64,000 nt of DNA from JBEPTX01 sp041691795 (GCA_041691795.1 JBEPTX010000004.1:1-64000), one strand, 5' to 3'; shown: positions 24,589-33,185, counted from the stretch's first letter. Notes: generated from the letters alone by a model not told the origin. Numbers and translations: made by a program.

Positions 24589-24933
24589 ATGGGTAGGGTA
24601 ACAAAAAAGAATATTAATCAACCTATAATAGAAAAGGGGAGTTTAGCTCGAAATACGAGCATAGGTATTACTGTTTTTACCATGCTAATCATCTGGATTG
24701 ATGGATACATTTACACTAATTATTATACTTCCAAAACTAAGCCTTGGTTCAATGTTATGTTTCTCGTTGTTTCTGTCATCGCGTTTATTGGTTTTATTGT
24801 GTCCGCCATTGCCTCAACTAGGACTAAAGGCAGAAAGAAATACATTTATATTCTATGTACCCTTATAACTCTAGGTGTGACATTACTTGAACTAGTTTCG
24901 GTAGCATTTCTCAACTCTCTAACGAGTATCTAG
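24589..24933 (+). CDS. small three-helix membrane protein (tandem copy 2)
   Basis: The 114-aa paralogue of the preceding gene has the same topology (helices about 24-44, 57-79 and 88-110), the same AFIGF motif and the same SVAFLNSL ending. The bases around the start, ggagggtgcaatgggta, are identical in both copies, so the duplication included the ribosome-binding site. The ATG at 24589 is chosen over 24577 for that reason. Both may assist or shield the SGNH protein; that is only context-based. Confidence 0.7.
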   Translation: MGRVTKKNINQPIIEKGSLARNTSIGITVFTMLIIWIDGYIYTNYYTSKTKPWFNVMFLVVSVIAFIGFIVSAIASTRTKGRKKYIYILCTLITLGVTLLELVSVAFLNSLTSI

Positions 24934-24990
24934 CTAATATATTGAACATGACTTGAAGTTCTTGCGTAACGATTACTCAATCGTGACTGC

Positions 24991-24996
24991 TATACT
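24991..24996 (+). promoter_or_regulatory. -10 box (TATACT) of zwf
   Basis: TATACT ends 8 nt before the ATG at 25005, near-leaderless spacing. Confidence 0.5.
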
Positions 24997-25004
24997 AGAT
25001 ACAG

Positions 25005-26282
25005 ATGAAAACAAAACTAATTATCTTCGGAATCACAGGCGATTTGGCTGGGCGCAAGCTGCTGCCAGCACTCGGTCGTATCATTGCGACGGGGGATTAT
25101 GATGATCTGTCGATCATTGGTGTGTCGCGCCGCCATGTGGAACAGTACGAGGTACTGGGTGATCATCACGAACGCCTAAGTGGCACGACATCGATGTTTA
25201 CGATGGATCTGACCAATCCCGACGACTATACCAAACTTCGCGAATATATCGGTCTGGCGGACGACGAACAGGCCATTTTCTATCTGTCGGTGCCGCCATC
25301 GAGCAGCGCGCAAATTGTCGAAAACTTGGGTAAAAGCGGGCTCAATACACCGAATGTCAAACTACTGTTAGAAAAGCCATTTGGCACTGATTTGGCATCA
25401 GCCCGCGAGATGATCAATCATGTCGGGCAGTATTTTGAGGAATCACAGGTCTATCGTATCGATCATTATTTGGCCAAAGAAATGGCCCAAAACATCCTGA
25501 TTTTTCGATCATCCAACGCTATTTTCAATAACATTTGGGACAATCGTTTCATCGAAAAGATAGAGGTGATTGCCAGTGAATCAATCGGAATCGAAGGCCG
25601 CGCGCATTTCTACGAACAAACGGGTGCACTACGTGATTTCGTACAGGGGCATCTGATGCAACTGTTGGGTTTGACGATCATGGACATCCCAGACAACGCC
25701 AATCAGGATGATACACCAGCTGGCCGATTGGCCGCTATTCAGCAATTACAACCAGCCAAACCAGCGCTGGCGGTACGTGGCCAATACCAGGGGTACCGCG
25801 ACGAAGTTGGCAACCCGGACAGCATGGTAGAAACGTTCGTATCGCTACAACTGACGTCAAACGACGAAAAGTGGCGTGATGTACCAATGATCTTGATGAC
25901 CGGCAAGGCCTTGAAAGAAAAACGCACCGAAGTTCGCATCCACTTCCACCGCCAGCACGCCAGCCAGGCCAACTGCCTGATATTTAGCATTCAGCCAAAC
26001 GAAGGGGTGGAACTAGACGTGTATGCCCGCCGCCCTGGCTACAACCAGTCGTATGAGCAGAAAAAACTACGATTCGACTATACCCACGACAGCGAATTAC
26101 CAGATGCCTACGAACAAGTTGTCGTCGACGCCATCCGTTCACACAAAAGCCTCTTCGCCAGTGGTGGCGAAGTGCTGCGCTCGTGGGAAATCCTACAACC
26201 TATCCAAGAAGCCTGGGCTGATAGCACCGCAGAACTCAAAATCTACGAACCCGGCAGCGACATCGCCTCCATCGAAAAATGA
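25005..26282 (+). CDS. zwf: glucose-6-phosphate 1-dehydrogenase
   Basis: This oxidises glucose-6-P to 6-phosphogluconolactone with NAD(P)+, the entry to the pentose-phosphate route. The 425-aa protein has the nucleotide-binding start IIFGITGDLAGRKLLPAL (GxxGDLxxRKL), the substrate and catalytic motif RIDHYLAKE near residue 151, and the FIEKIEVIASESIGIEGRAHFYEQ block. It is about 60 aa shorter than E. coli Zwf, mostly in C-terminal parts. It could feed NADPH and ribose-P to the nucleotide genes nearby. Confidence 0.93.
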   Translation: MKTKLIIFGITGDLAGRKLLPALGRIIATGDYDDLSIIGVSRRHVEQYEVLGDHHERLSGTTSMFTMDLTNPDDYTKLREYIGLADDEQAIFYLSVPPSSSAQIVENLGKSGLNTPNVKLLLEKPFGTDLASAREMINHVGQYFEESQVYRIDHYLAKEMAQNILIFRSSNAIFNNIWDNRFIEKIEVIASESIGIEGRAHFYEQTGALRDFVQGHLMQLLGLTIMDIPDNANQDDTPAGRLAAIQQLQPAKPALAVRGQYQGYRDEVGNPDSMVETFVSLQLTSNDEKWRDVPMILMTGKALKEKRTEVRIHFHRQHASQANCLIFSIQPNEGVELDVYARRPGYNQSYEQKKLRFDYTHDSELPDAYEQVVVDAIRSHKSLFASGGEVLRSWEILQPIQEAWADSTAELKIYEPGSDIASIEK

Positions 26283-26297
26283 TACTGCTAACGCCTA

Positions 26298-26326
26298 TTG
26301 ACTTTTCGTCAATTTTGGTGTAAAAT
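26298..26326 (+). promoter_or_regulatory. promoter of the 550-aa orphan
   Basis: TTGACT (26298-26303), a 17-nt spacer and TAAAAT (26321-26326). The leader is about 34 nt. Confidence 0.55.
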
Positions 26327-26366
26327 CTATCTATAAACCATAATCATTAAACAGGGCACAGCAACC

Positions 26367-28019
26367 ATGGTCTTACACAGTAGAAATCTCCTTCCCTCAC
26401 CAACACCAGCACCTCGGCTGATGGAATCACACGTCCCCGGAACGCCTCTTGACGCTGCCCACGTACCAGCCTACGAATCGGCGTATGACATCGCCCACGA
26501 TCCCTTGCTCGGTGAAGTAAGTACGCAAATTGCCCGTATTGATACTGCTTACAAAAACCCGCATAACGGTGAACACCACTTGAAACCTGCATGGGATTGG
26601 GCGGATCCTATCGATGGTTTTGATGGTGGTGATGAACTGGTGCGCATGCGCGACCTTATCGAGACAGCGCCTGGTTACACGCCTAAGCCATACGAAAAAA
26701 TCTTCCTTGATTACATGGAAAGTGCCACAGGTTTGCTTGAAGCTAGCTTTGCCACTGACGATGATAAACTAAAGAAAGACCATCCCGGCAAAACCGAAGA
26801 TGAAATCTTTGCCGATGAGACAAAAATCGTTATTGCAGAGGCTGCAAGTGAGGTCAGCTCAAAAGAAGCAGAGATCAAGAAGGAGCAGAAAAAGAAGGCT
26901 CCCGACCACCGCGTAATTAGTCGTCTACAAAATGAGATTAATGATCTAGCAATCAGACATAATCGTCTGGTTGATATGAAGGGCTTCTTTGATAACGGCT
27001 ACTCAGTTGATGATGATGTTAATGTTGCCGGTGATTTTATGGAAAAAGCAAGGTATTTGGATGCTCATCCAAGTGATCAGCAGGCTAGCCATGACTATCA
27101 CGCAGCACTTTTGGCACTGCAAGAACGTGAAGAAATTAATTCTTGCCAAGAAGTGATGTACCAACAAGTTGCCTCTACACTTGGTAATAAATATGTTAAT
27201 CCTCAGTACACCCCTCCAGCCTATACTTCCAAGGCTAAGGCAACACGTCAGATGAACACAGCAACAAATGCTGCACCAGCAAGTAAGGCACGACAACAGG
27301 TACGAGCAAACAATGATAAATTGAATCAAGATATTGCAGATTTTAAGTTGAGCGGTCTACGAAGAGAGATGGCTAAAGCAGGCAAAAACCCGGATGATGC
27401 ACTGAAACAGCGATACCATAGTGCAATGAAAAAGTCTGCCGAGCTGTTCTTTATCGACAAATACAAAGACCCTAACATTATGAGGAATGCCACCCCTGAG
27501 GAGTTAGAGGGTATGGCTGCTATGTATGGTTTTGACGAAGCCGTTAGACTTAACTCTGAAGATACCAAGGTAATCAAGGATACAAAACCCGCTCTTGTTA
27601 CCCGTTGGATCCGTAATAATAAGGTTAAGGTCGCAGCAATAGGTCTTGTCGGCTTGCCATTTATTGGCCTAGGTCTGATACCTGCTGCAATGATCACTGC
27701 TGGGATTCTTTCCGGCTCGACAGCAGATGACAAGTTTCGTGGTCTACGCCCAGTCGAAGAGATGCTTAAGTCTCAGGCTGCATCGGCAGCGCTCGGTGCA
27801 CGCTTACGGGGTGCGGACTTTGGAGGACTACTCGAAGGTGTTACTGAAGATGCTACTCTTGAGGATCGTAAGAAACAGTATAACCGCGAAAAGTACCAAA
27901 AGCGCGGTGGTCATATACTACTTGCTGCTGGTGTTACCTTTGGTATTGGCGGCGGTGTTGCTGCGAACGTTGCACTTGCTGGCGGCTCTGCTGCAAAATC
28001 AATGTTCTGGCCTCGATAG
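26367..28019 (+). CDS. 550-aa coiled-coil protein with C-terminal membrane segments
   Basis: I do not recognise the family. The first 90 residues are loosely structured. Residues about 100-400 are highly charged and helical, with coiled-coil stretches (EAASEVSSKEAEIKKEQKKK, RRAMAK-like segments) and an Ala/Lys linker. A hydrophobic segment with PFIGLGLIPAAMITAGILSG lies near 425-450, and a glycine-rich hydrophobic stretch ends the protein (LLAAGVTFGIGGGVAANVAL). This suggests a cytoplasmic rod attached to the membrane. The start codon has only a weak ribosome-binding site (CAGGG). Confidence 0.65.
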   Translation: MVLHSRNLLPSPTPAPRLMESHVPGTPLDAAHVPAYESAYDIAHDPLLGEVSTQIARIDTAYKNPHNGEHHLKPAWDWADPIDGFDGGDELVRMRDLIETAPGYTPKPYEKIFLDYMESATGLLEASFATDDDKLKKDHPGKTEDEIFADETKIVIAEAASEVSSKEAEIKKEQKKKAPDHRVISRLQNEINDLAIRHNRLVDMKGFFDNGYSVDDDVNVAGDFMEKARYLDAHPSDQQASHDYHAALLALQEREEINSCQEVMYQQVASTLGNKYVNPQYTPPAYTSKAKATRQMNTATNAAPASKARQQVRANNDKLNQDIADFKLSGLRREMAKAGKNPDDALKQRYHSAMKKSAELFFIDKYKDPNIMRNATPEELEGMAAMYGFDEAVRLNSEDTKVIKDTKPALVTRWIRNNKVKVAAIGLVGLPFIGLGLIPAAMITAGILSGSTADDKFRGLRPVEEMLKSQAASAALGARLRGADFGGLLEGVTEDATLEDRKKQYNREKYQKRGGHILLAAGVTFGIGGGVAANVALAGGSAAKSMFWPR

Positions 28020-28037
28020 GACTAGCGTCAAATAGAC

Positions 28038-28069
28038 AACACCGGGCGCTAGATATGGCGCTTGGTGTT
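28038..28069 (+). terminator. terminator before pyrG
   Basis: A 12-bp stem with two G-U pairs (aacaccgggcgc with gcgcttggtgtt) is followed by the T-rich tail tgttttgttg. Confidence 0.8.
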
Positions 28070-28079
28070 TGTTTTGTTG

Positions 28080-28085
28080 TACAAT
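28080..28085 (+). promoter_or_regulatory. -10 box (TACAAT) of pyrG
   Basis: TACAAT ends 8 nt before the ATG at 28094, near-leaderless. It supports the upstream start over the internal ATG at 28112. Confidence 0.5.
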
Positions 28086-28093
28086 GAAGTCCC

Positions 28094-29689
28094 ATGGGAG
28101 ACAATCATCCAATGGGAAAAACACAGAAATATATTTTTGTAACTGGAGGGGTACTTTCCGGAGTCGGAAAGGGCATTAGCGCGGCTAGCATCGGCGCGGT
28201 ATTGCAGGCCAAAGGGGAAAAGGTGTCTATTCAAAAGTGCGACCCGTATCTGAATGTAGATGCGGGCCTTTTGAATCCGGCAGAACATGGTGAATGCTAT
28301 GTTACCAAGGACGGTGCCGAGACGGATTTGGATCTAGGGCACTACGAACGGTTTCTCGATATCGAATTGACGCAAAAAAACGCGACACTTTCGGGTCGCT
28401 TGCTATCGCAGCTGATTGCTGACGAACGTGCCGGTAAATTTGGCGGCAAAACGGTACAACTCGTGCCACACCTAACGGGGGCGATTCAGGATGCAATTGC
28501 CGAAGCTGCAGGGGATAGTGATGTTCATATTGTCGAAATTGGTGGAACTGTTGGAGACTACGAAGGCCTGAGTTTTGTCGAAGCAATTCGTGAATTTGCC
28601 GGACGTGTTGGCCGCGAAAACTGTATGTATGTGCACGTTGTCTACGTGCCGTTCATCCAAACTAGCAAGGAATTTAAGACAAAACCTGCACAAAACGCAC
28701 TCAATGAACTGCGTGGATTTGGTATTGTGCCAGACTGCGTGATTGTGCGAACTGATGATCCTGCGCCAGGCAATGTTGCGCGCAAAATTAGCCAATTTAG
28801 CGGTGTTGCAGAGGAAGCAGTGATATTACTGTCGAACGCCAAGACGGTCTTCCAAGTACCCCTGACGATTGCGGCAAGTGGTGTCGGTGCGGTATTGGCT
28901 AAATTTACAGACAACGATAGTACACCTGATCTCAGTAAGTGGGAAAAGATCGTGGCAGCACAAATGGCGACGCATGATCGTACGGTTAAGATCGGCCTAG
29001 TGGCAAAATACATGGACAATGAAGACACGTATATCTCTGTTTTGGAGGCGCTCAAGGCTGCTGCGTGGCAAGAAGACGTTGGGCTGGATATTGTTTGGAT
29101 TAATGCCGAAACAGCTGGCAAAGACGAATTTGATGCGGTTGATGGGCTGGTTGTTCCTGGTGGGTTCGGCGAACGTGGTGTTGTTGGCAAGATTGCCGCG
29201 GCAGATTTTGCCCTAGAAACGGGCAAGCCTTATTTGGGGTTGTGCCTGGGATTGCAAGTTGCGGTCATTGCAGCAGCGCGTCGAGCAGGGTTGGCTTATG
29301 CAAATAGTGGTGAATTCGACAACAGTACAGAACACAATGTTGTCTATATTATGGAAGGCCAACAAGGCAAAGAATCGACTGGTGGCACACTGCGACTAGG
29401 TGATTATCCTGCAATTTTGAAGGATGGATCAAAAGTAGCTGCCGTGTATGAATCAATGGACGTCATTGAACGTCATCGTCACCGCTACGAGGTAAATCAG
29501 GTGTTTAACGAGGATATCGAAAAGGGTGGATTGGTCATTAGTGGTACGTCACCTGATCAAAAATTGGTAGAATTTGTCGAATCACCTGAACACAAATATT
29601 TTATTGGGACGCAGGCACATCCCGAACTGAAATCTCGACCTAATCGTCCACATCCACTATTTGTTGGACTGATCCGCGCGGTTAAATAG
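28094..29689 (+). CDS. pyrG: CTP synthase
   Basis: This converts UTP, ATP and glutamine to CTP, the last step of pyrimidine nucleotide synthesis. The 531-aa protein has the synthase domain with YIFVTGGVLSGVGKG near residue 13 and the GGTVGDYEGL segment, then a C-terminal class I glutamine amidotransferase domain with VVPGGFGERG, the nucleophile motif GLCLGLQ near 378, and a terminal H-P-E near 513 (AHPELKSRP). Length is normal. It is transcribed alone and is followed by a strong promoter for a 65-aa ORF. Confidence 0.96.
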   Translation: MGDNHPMGKTQKYIFVTGGVLSGVGKGISAASIGAVLQAKGEKVSIQKCDPYLNVDAGLLNPAEHGECYVTKDGAETDLDLGHYERFLDIELTQKNATLSGRLLSQLIADERAGKFGGKTVQLVPHLTGAIQDAIAEAAGDSDVHIVEIGGTVGDYEGLSFVEAIREFAGRVGRENCMYVHVVYVPFIQTSKEFKTKPAQNALNELRGFGIVPDCVIVRTDDPAPGNVARKISQFSGVAEEAVILLSNAKTVFQVPLTIAASGVGAVLAKFTDNDSTPDLSKWEKIVAAQMATHDRTVKIGLVAKYMDNEDTYISVLEALKAAAWQEDVGLDIVWINAETAGKDEFDAVDGLVVPGGFGERGVVGKIAAADFALETGKPYLGLCLGLQVAVIAAARRAGLAYANSGEFDNSTEHNVVYIMEGQQGKESTGGTLRLGDYPAILKDGSKVAAVYESMDVIERHRHRYEVNQVFNEDIEKGGLVISGTSPDQKLVEFVESPEHKYFIGTQAHPELKSRPNRPHPLFVGLIRAVK

Positions 29690-29694
29690 AGGGC

Positions 29695-29723
29695 TTGACA
29701 TCTGTAAGCACAAGTGCTATAGT
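29695..29723 (+). promoter_or_regulatory. strong consensus promoter after pyrG
   Basis: TTGACA (29695-29700), a 17-nt spacer and an extended -10 TGC-TATAGT (29718-29723), among the closest matches to consensus in the window. It contains the inverted repeat AGCAC-AA-GTGCT between the boxes. Confidence 0.7.
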
Positions 29724-29749
29724 GAGGTTATAAAGGTACTAACATAGAC

Positions 29750-29947
29750 ATGCAATCAGACAGTAACAGTACAACCGACGCACTCGCGACCGACGAACCA
29801 GCCGGATATGCTGACGACACGCACGTCATGCGCTATTTGTTACACACTATCAAGGGTATTAGCCCCGTTTCTGGTGGCGTCCTAGGTGGATCACTCGAAC
29901 AAGAATACGCGACGATTGAGAACGACTTTTCATCTCAAGACTCGTAG
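29750..29947 (+). CDS. 65-aa acidic orphan protein
   Basis: I do not recognise the family. The protein is acidic and Ser/Thr/Asp-rich, with a short central segment that may fold (HVMRYLLHTIKGISPVSGGV). There is no signal peptide. The ribosome-binding site is weak (AAAGG about 12 nt upstream), but the promoter is nearly perfect. argS begins 31 nt after its stop with its own -10 box. Confidence 0.45.
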   Translation: MQSDSNSTTDALATDEPAGYADDTHVMRYLLHTIKGISPVSGGVLGGSLEQEYATIENDFSSQDS

Positions 29948-29963
29948 ACTTCGCAGCCTCTGT

Positions 29964-29969
29964 TACAAT
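29964..29969 (+). promoter_or_regulatory. -10 box (TACAAT) of argS
   Basis: TACAAT ends 8 nt before the ATG at 29978. Confidence 0.5.
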
Positions 29970-29977
29970 AATAGACA

Positions 29978-31663
29978 ATGGATACAAAAATTGTTGCAGT
30001 CGTAAAAGAATTATTTGATGTTGAAACAGACATCAAATTAACGCGACCCGACGCACAGTTTGGTGATTATGCGACGAACGTGGCGCTGCAACTCGCAGGG
30101 CAATTGGGGCGAAAACCGCGCGAAATTGCTGATGAAATTGCGGCAAAACTACGAGCAACAAGTGATTATGCAGATGTGCAGGTCGCAGGACCTGGGTTTA
30201 TTAATATTACCGTTAATGACCAAGTTCTGACGGCTGAACTGAACAAGATTTTGGAACATGGTTTGGACTATGGCAAGCCTACTACGTATGCCGACAAGGT
30301 CGTTGTGACGGAATATTCCGACCCAAATCCATTCAAGGTGTTACATGCAGGGCATCTGTACACAAGTATTATTGGTGATGCAATTTCTAATCTGATTCAA
30401 GCGGCAGGTGGCGAAGTCCATCGAGTTAATTTTGGGGGTGATGTCGGGCTACATGTTGGTAAAACAATGTATGCGATCTTGCAGCGAATCGGCGGTGAAC
30501 ATCCTGAAAAACTAGCAGAAATTGAGCAGGATAAACGCTCTGAATGGATGGCAGAATGCTACGTTGAAGGAACGAATTTGTACGAATCAGATGAGCAAGC
30601 AAAAGCAGAAATTATTGTCCTGAATAAACGAGTGTATCAGCTACACACGGATAATGATCATGACACGCCGTTTGCGCAAATTTATTGGACATGTCGCACC
30701 TGGAGCTATGATTATTTTGATGCATTTTATGACAGGATTGGCTCGAAATTCGAGAAATATTATCCCGAAAGTCAGACGGCACCGCTGGGACTTGCAACTG
30801 TAAAAGAGCAGTTGGAAAAGGGTGTCTACAAGCAAAGCGATGGCGCTGTTATCTTTGAGGGTGAACCATACGGATTACATACTCGTGTGTTCATTAACAG
30901 AGAAGGACTACCAACTTACGAAGCCAAAGATGTCGGATTGAGTATCAAAAAATGGGATGATTACCAGTTCGATGAATCAGTCATTATTACTGGCAATGAC
31001 ATTATTGAATATATGAAAGTGGTGCTAAAAAGCATCGAGCAATTCAAGCCAGAATTATCATCACGAACGACGCACGTGACACATGGAAATGTGAAATTAG
31101 CAGGTGGCGTAAAAATGAGTAGTCGCAAAGGAAACTTCCTACGTGCGGTTGATGTACTAGATGTTGCTGCTGACGAGAATGAAAAAGCCCAAGGAAATCG
31201 CAATGACGAAGCGGTGCTAGGTGCAGTGAAATATGCGTTTTTGAAAAACAGAATTGGCGCAGATATTATTTATGAACCAAAAGAATCGGTCAGTTTGCAG
31301 GGAAATAGTGGACCATATTTGCAGTATGCGTTTGCACGTGCGGCGTCGATTAATCGAAAATTGGTTGGTAATGCTAGCGAACATACTAGTCATTCGGATA
31401 GTTATGACGCCTTTGAGCGAGCGCTCCTACGTAAATTAACAGAGTATCCAGAAGTACTGCAAGTAGCGGTAAATGAACTAGCGCCGCATCATATTTGTAC
31501 GTATTTGTACGAACTGGCGCAGACATTTAATCGATTCTACGAAAACAGTCATGTGATTGGTGACGAGCGCGAAAATGTTCGCGTGCAATTAGTGATGGGC
31601 TATGTGGCAGTGCTACGCGGCGGACTCACGATTCTCAATATTCCAACACCTGATCAAATGTAA
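29978..31663 (+). CDS. argS: arginyl-tRNA synthetase
   Basis: This class I synthetase charges tRNA-Arg. The 561-aa protein shows the N-terminal additional domain, the HIGH-type motif in DPNPFKVLHAGHLYT near residue 113, KMSSRKGN near 379 in the KMSKS position, and the C-terminal DALR anticodon-binding domain (ALLRKLTEYPEVL to the end). Length is normal. It appears monocistronic. The 236 nt after it hold the structured leader of the next gene. Confidence 0.96.
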   Translation: MDTKIVAVVKELFDVETDIKLTRPDAQFGDYATNVALQLAGQLGRKPREIADEIAAKLRATSDYADVQVAGPGFINITVNDQVLTAELNKILEHGLDYGKPTTYADKVVVTEYSDPNPFKVLHAGHLYTSIIGDAISNLIQAAGGEVHRVNFGGDVGLHVGKTMYAILQRIGGEHPEKLAEIEQDKRSEWMAECYVEGTNLYESDEQAKAEIIVLNKRVYQLHTDNDHDTPFAQIYWTCRTWSYDYFDAFYDRIGSKFEKYYPESQTAPLGLATVKEQLEKGVYKQSDGAVIFEGEPYGLHTRVFINREGLPTYEAKDVGLSIKKWDDYQFDESVIITGNDIIEYMKVVLKSIEQFKPELSSRTTHVTHGNVKLAGGVKMSSRKGNFLRAVDVLDVAADENEKAQGNRNDEAVLGAVKYAFLKNRIGADIIYEPKESVSLQGNSGPYLQYAFARAASINRKLVGNASEHTSHSDSYDAFERALLRKLTEYPEVLQVAVNELAPHHICTYLYELAQTFNRFYENSHVIGDERENVRVQLVMGYVAVLRGGLTILNIPTPDQM

Positions 31664-31679
31664 TTTAATAATGACCAAG

Positions 31680-31708
31680 TTGTCGTATCTATCACGATGT
31701 TGTATGAT
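31680..31708 (+). promoter_or_regulatory. promoter of the 96-aa leader-controlled gene
   Basis: TTGTCG (31680-31685), a 17-nt spacer and TATGAT (31703-31708) place the start near 31715, about 185 nt before the ATG at 31900. Confidence 0.5.
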
Positions 31709-31732
31709 AAATATATCGTTATGAGTATTTCA

Positions 31733-31880
31733 CTAACAGCACACACAGTTTGTCCGATGCTGTTAGATGTATTCACGGCGAGGTAGTTCCTGTTTCATCC
31801 GCAATGCTTACCACTCGCCAACCGGCGAGGTTTTTATTGCAGGTAGTACAGATCTGGGAAAGTCTCAGATCCGGGAAGTT
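31733..31880 (+). ncRNA. structured 5' leader with alternative terminator/antiterminator
   Basis: Elements in order: a perfect 9-bp hairpin (31733-31741 with 31758-31766); GGCGAGG at 31777-31783; CTCGCC at 31814-31819; a second GGCGAGG at 31824-31830 followed by TTTTT. CTCGCC can pair with either GGCGAG copy. Pairing with the second gives a rho-independent terminator; pairing with the first prevents it. A 15-nt near-direct repeat (31849-31863 and 31866-31880), which also forms a GATCTG/CAGATC hairpin, comes before the ribosome-binding site. This is the layout of an attenuator or riboswitch; the ligand is unknown. Confidence 0.5.
31814..31835 (+). terminator. leader terminator hairpin (attenuator)
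   Basis: ctcgcc-aacc-ggcgag followed by g and five T. It lies 65 nt before the ribosome-binding site of the downstream gene, so it would stop transcription early. Confidence 0.55.
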
Positions 31881-31899
31881 ACAATTTGGAGGAGAAATC

Positions 31900-32190
31900 A
31901 TGTCACGACCAGATTTCGAAGTCGAAGTTCGTGTCATCCGTCATATATTCAAGGCACGATCCAGTGTTTTGATCATTCGCAATGACATGAAAAAAGTGCC
32001 TAACGATGTGTCATTGTACGGCAACATCACATCTGATCAAGTTCGGAGCGCGCTGATCAACCTGAGGCTGAAGTCACAGATAGTGTCTCGGACATTATGT
32101 GATAGTCGCACTGAGTATCGATTGATCGATAAGGGCATTGAGAGGGCGCGCGTACTAACGCAGCAACCTGCTACGTTATCAATGTGGTAA
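31900..32190 (+). CDS. 96-aa orphan, possible winged-helix protein
   Basis: I do not recognise the family. The ATG at 31900 follows a GGAGGAG site; the longer ORF from 31750 runs through the leader hairpins and is rejected. The protein has no signal peptide. The order helix, helix, basic helix (SDQVRSALINLRLKSQIVSR, about 47-66), then two short strands (TEYRLIDKG) resembles a small winged-helix DNA-binding domain. It ends before a very stable 15-bp hairpin. The structured leader suggests regulated expression. Confidence 0.55.
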   Translation: MSRPDFEVEVRVIRHIFKARSSVLIIRNDMKKVPNDVSLYGNITSDQVRSALINLRLKSQIVSRTLCDSRTEYRLIDKGIERARVLTQQPATLSMW

Positions 32191-32219
32191 TGTGCTTCGC
32201 TCTGATCGTACACGCTTTT

Positions 32220-32254
32220 GGGCGCAGGCAGCTTGTCATAAGCTGCCTGCGCCC
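32220..32254 (+). terminator. 15-bp hairpin after the 96-aa gene
   Basis: A perfect stem (gggcgcaggcagctt with aagctgcctgcgccc) has a 5-nt loop and no strong T-run after it. It may terminate or protect the 3' end. Confidence 0.6.
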
Positions 32255-32332
32255 AGGCGCATTTCTCCTCCAATATTCACTCTACTTAGGAATATAGTAT
32301 AATCACCGTATAAATTAATTGGAGAGATGGAT

Positions 32333-32758
32333 ATGGCATTAGCAAATGCAAAAGAAGCTGCAAAAAAGCGTGCGGCTGCCGCAAAGGCAAAGAGCGTCGC
32401 GGGTGCGTCTGCTGTTAAAAGTAAGGGGACCAAACACGCTGGCGGATTTGTGACATTTGTTCGCGAACAGGGTGTTGTTGGACTGGCAGTTGGTCTGGCG
32501 ATCGGTACATCAGCTGGTGCAAGTGTGAAGGTGATTGTTGATCAATTTATTTCGCCACTCGTATCACTACTAACACAAGGTGTCGATCTGAACAGTCTAA
32601 AATGGGTGATCAAGGCTGCAGCTGATGGACATCCCGCAGTAGCAATTGGTTGGGGCGCGATTTTGTCATCAGTCATCACATTGCTTGCAACTGCATTGGT
32701 GATTTACCAGATTGTTCATATTGCGAAATTGGATCGCATGGATAAAAAGAAAGACTAG
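32333..32758 (+). CDS. MscL-type large-conductance mechanosensitive channel
   Basis: This would be an inner-membrane pentamer that opens under osmotic downshock. The 141-aa protein has an Ala/Lys-rich N-terminal extension (about 1-38). The FVREQGVVGLAVGLAIGTSAGASVK segment (about 42-66) then matches the MscL gate helix with its small-residue packing face, followed by VIVDQFISPLV, a loop, and a second helix (about 104-127) with a charged C-terminus. The ATG at 32333 is better spaced from GGAGAG than the ATG at 32327. The extension is unusual. Confidence 0.8.
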   Translation: MALANAKEAAKKRAAAAKAKSVAGASAVKSKGTKHAGGFVTFVREQGVVGLAVGLAIGTSAGASVKVIVDQFISPLVSLLTQGVDLNSLKWVIKAAADGHPAVAIGWGAILSSVITLLATALVIYQIVHIAKLDRMDKKKD

Positions 32759-32776
32759 TACGTCCCTCTCGTAGCG

Positions 32777-32782
32777 TATAAT
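32777..32782 (+). promoter_or_regulatory. -10 box (TATAAT) of msrB, leaderless spacing
   Basis: TATAAT, 7 nt, then the ATG at 32790. No ribosome-binding site is present. Confidence 0.6.
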
Positions 32783-32789
32783 TATATAT

Positions 32790-33185
32790 ATGAAGATTGA
32801 TAAAACCGAGAGTGAATGGGAAGACGAACTAACACCTGAACAGTTTCATGTACTGCGTGAAAAAGGGACTGAACCGGCGTTTAGTGGGGAATACGATAGT
32901 GTGTTTGATCTAGGTACCTATAGCTGCGGTGCATGCGGGACAAAATTATTCGAAAGTGACAAAAAGTTTGATGCTGAGTGTGGTTGGCCAAGTTTTTATG
33001 ATGCAATTCCCGGGACGGTCGTTTTGAGCAAAGATGACACGCTCGGGATGGCGCGCACAGAAGTAACTTGTGTAACCTGTGGCAGTCATTTGGGGCATGT
33101 GTTCGAGGGTGAAGGTCTGGGAACGCCAACTGACCAGCGATATTGTATCAATTCGCTAAGTTTGAAATTTACGCCAGATAATTGA
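32790..33185 (+). CDS. msrB: peptide-methionine (R)-S-oxide reductase MsrB
   Basis: This reduces methionine-R-sulfoxide in oxidised proteins. The 131-aa enzyme has the zinc cysteines C46, C49, C94 and C97 (CGAC, CVTC), the substrate region ECGWPSFYDAI with a possible resolving C64, HLGHVFEGEG near 100-109, and the catalytic C119 in RYCINSLSLKF. Length is typical for a single-domain MsrB. It ends in TGA, evidence for the standard code. Confidence 0.95.
   Translation: MKIDKTESEWEDELTPEQFHVLREKGTEPAFSGEYDSVFDLGTYSCGACGTKLFESDKKFDAECGWPSFYDAIPGTVVLSKDDTLGMARTEVTCVTCGSHLGHVFEGEGLGTPTDQRYCINSLSLKFTPDN

Noticed and set aside
31750..31899. N-terminal extension of the 96-aa gene
   Set aside because: The extension would translate the leader hairpins and terminator. 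A GGAGGAG site directly precedes the ATG at 31900.
33160..33185. Alternative genetic code with UGA as glycine
   Set aside because: msrB and the HAD gene end at TGA at the expected family lengths, and long conserved ORFs contain no in-frame TGA.
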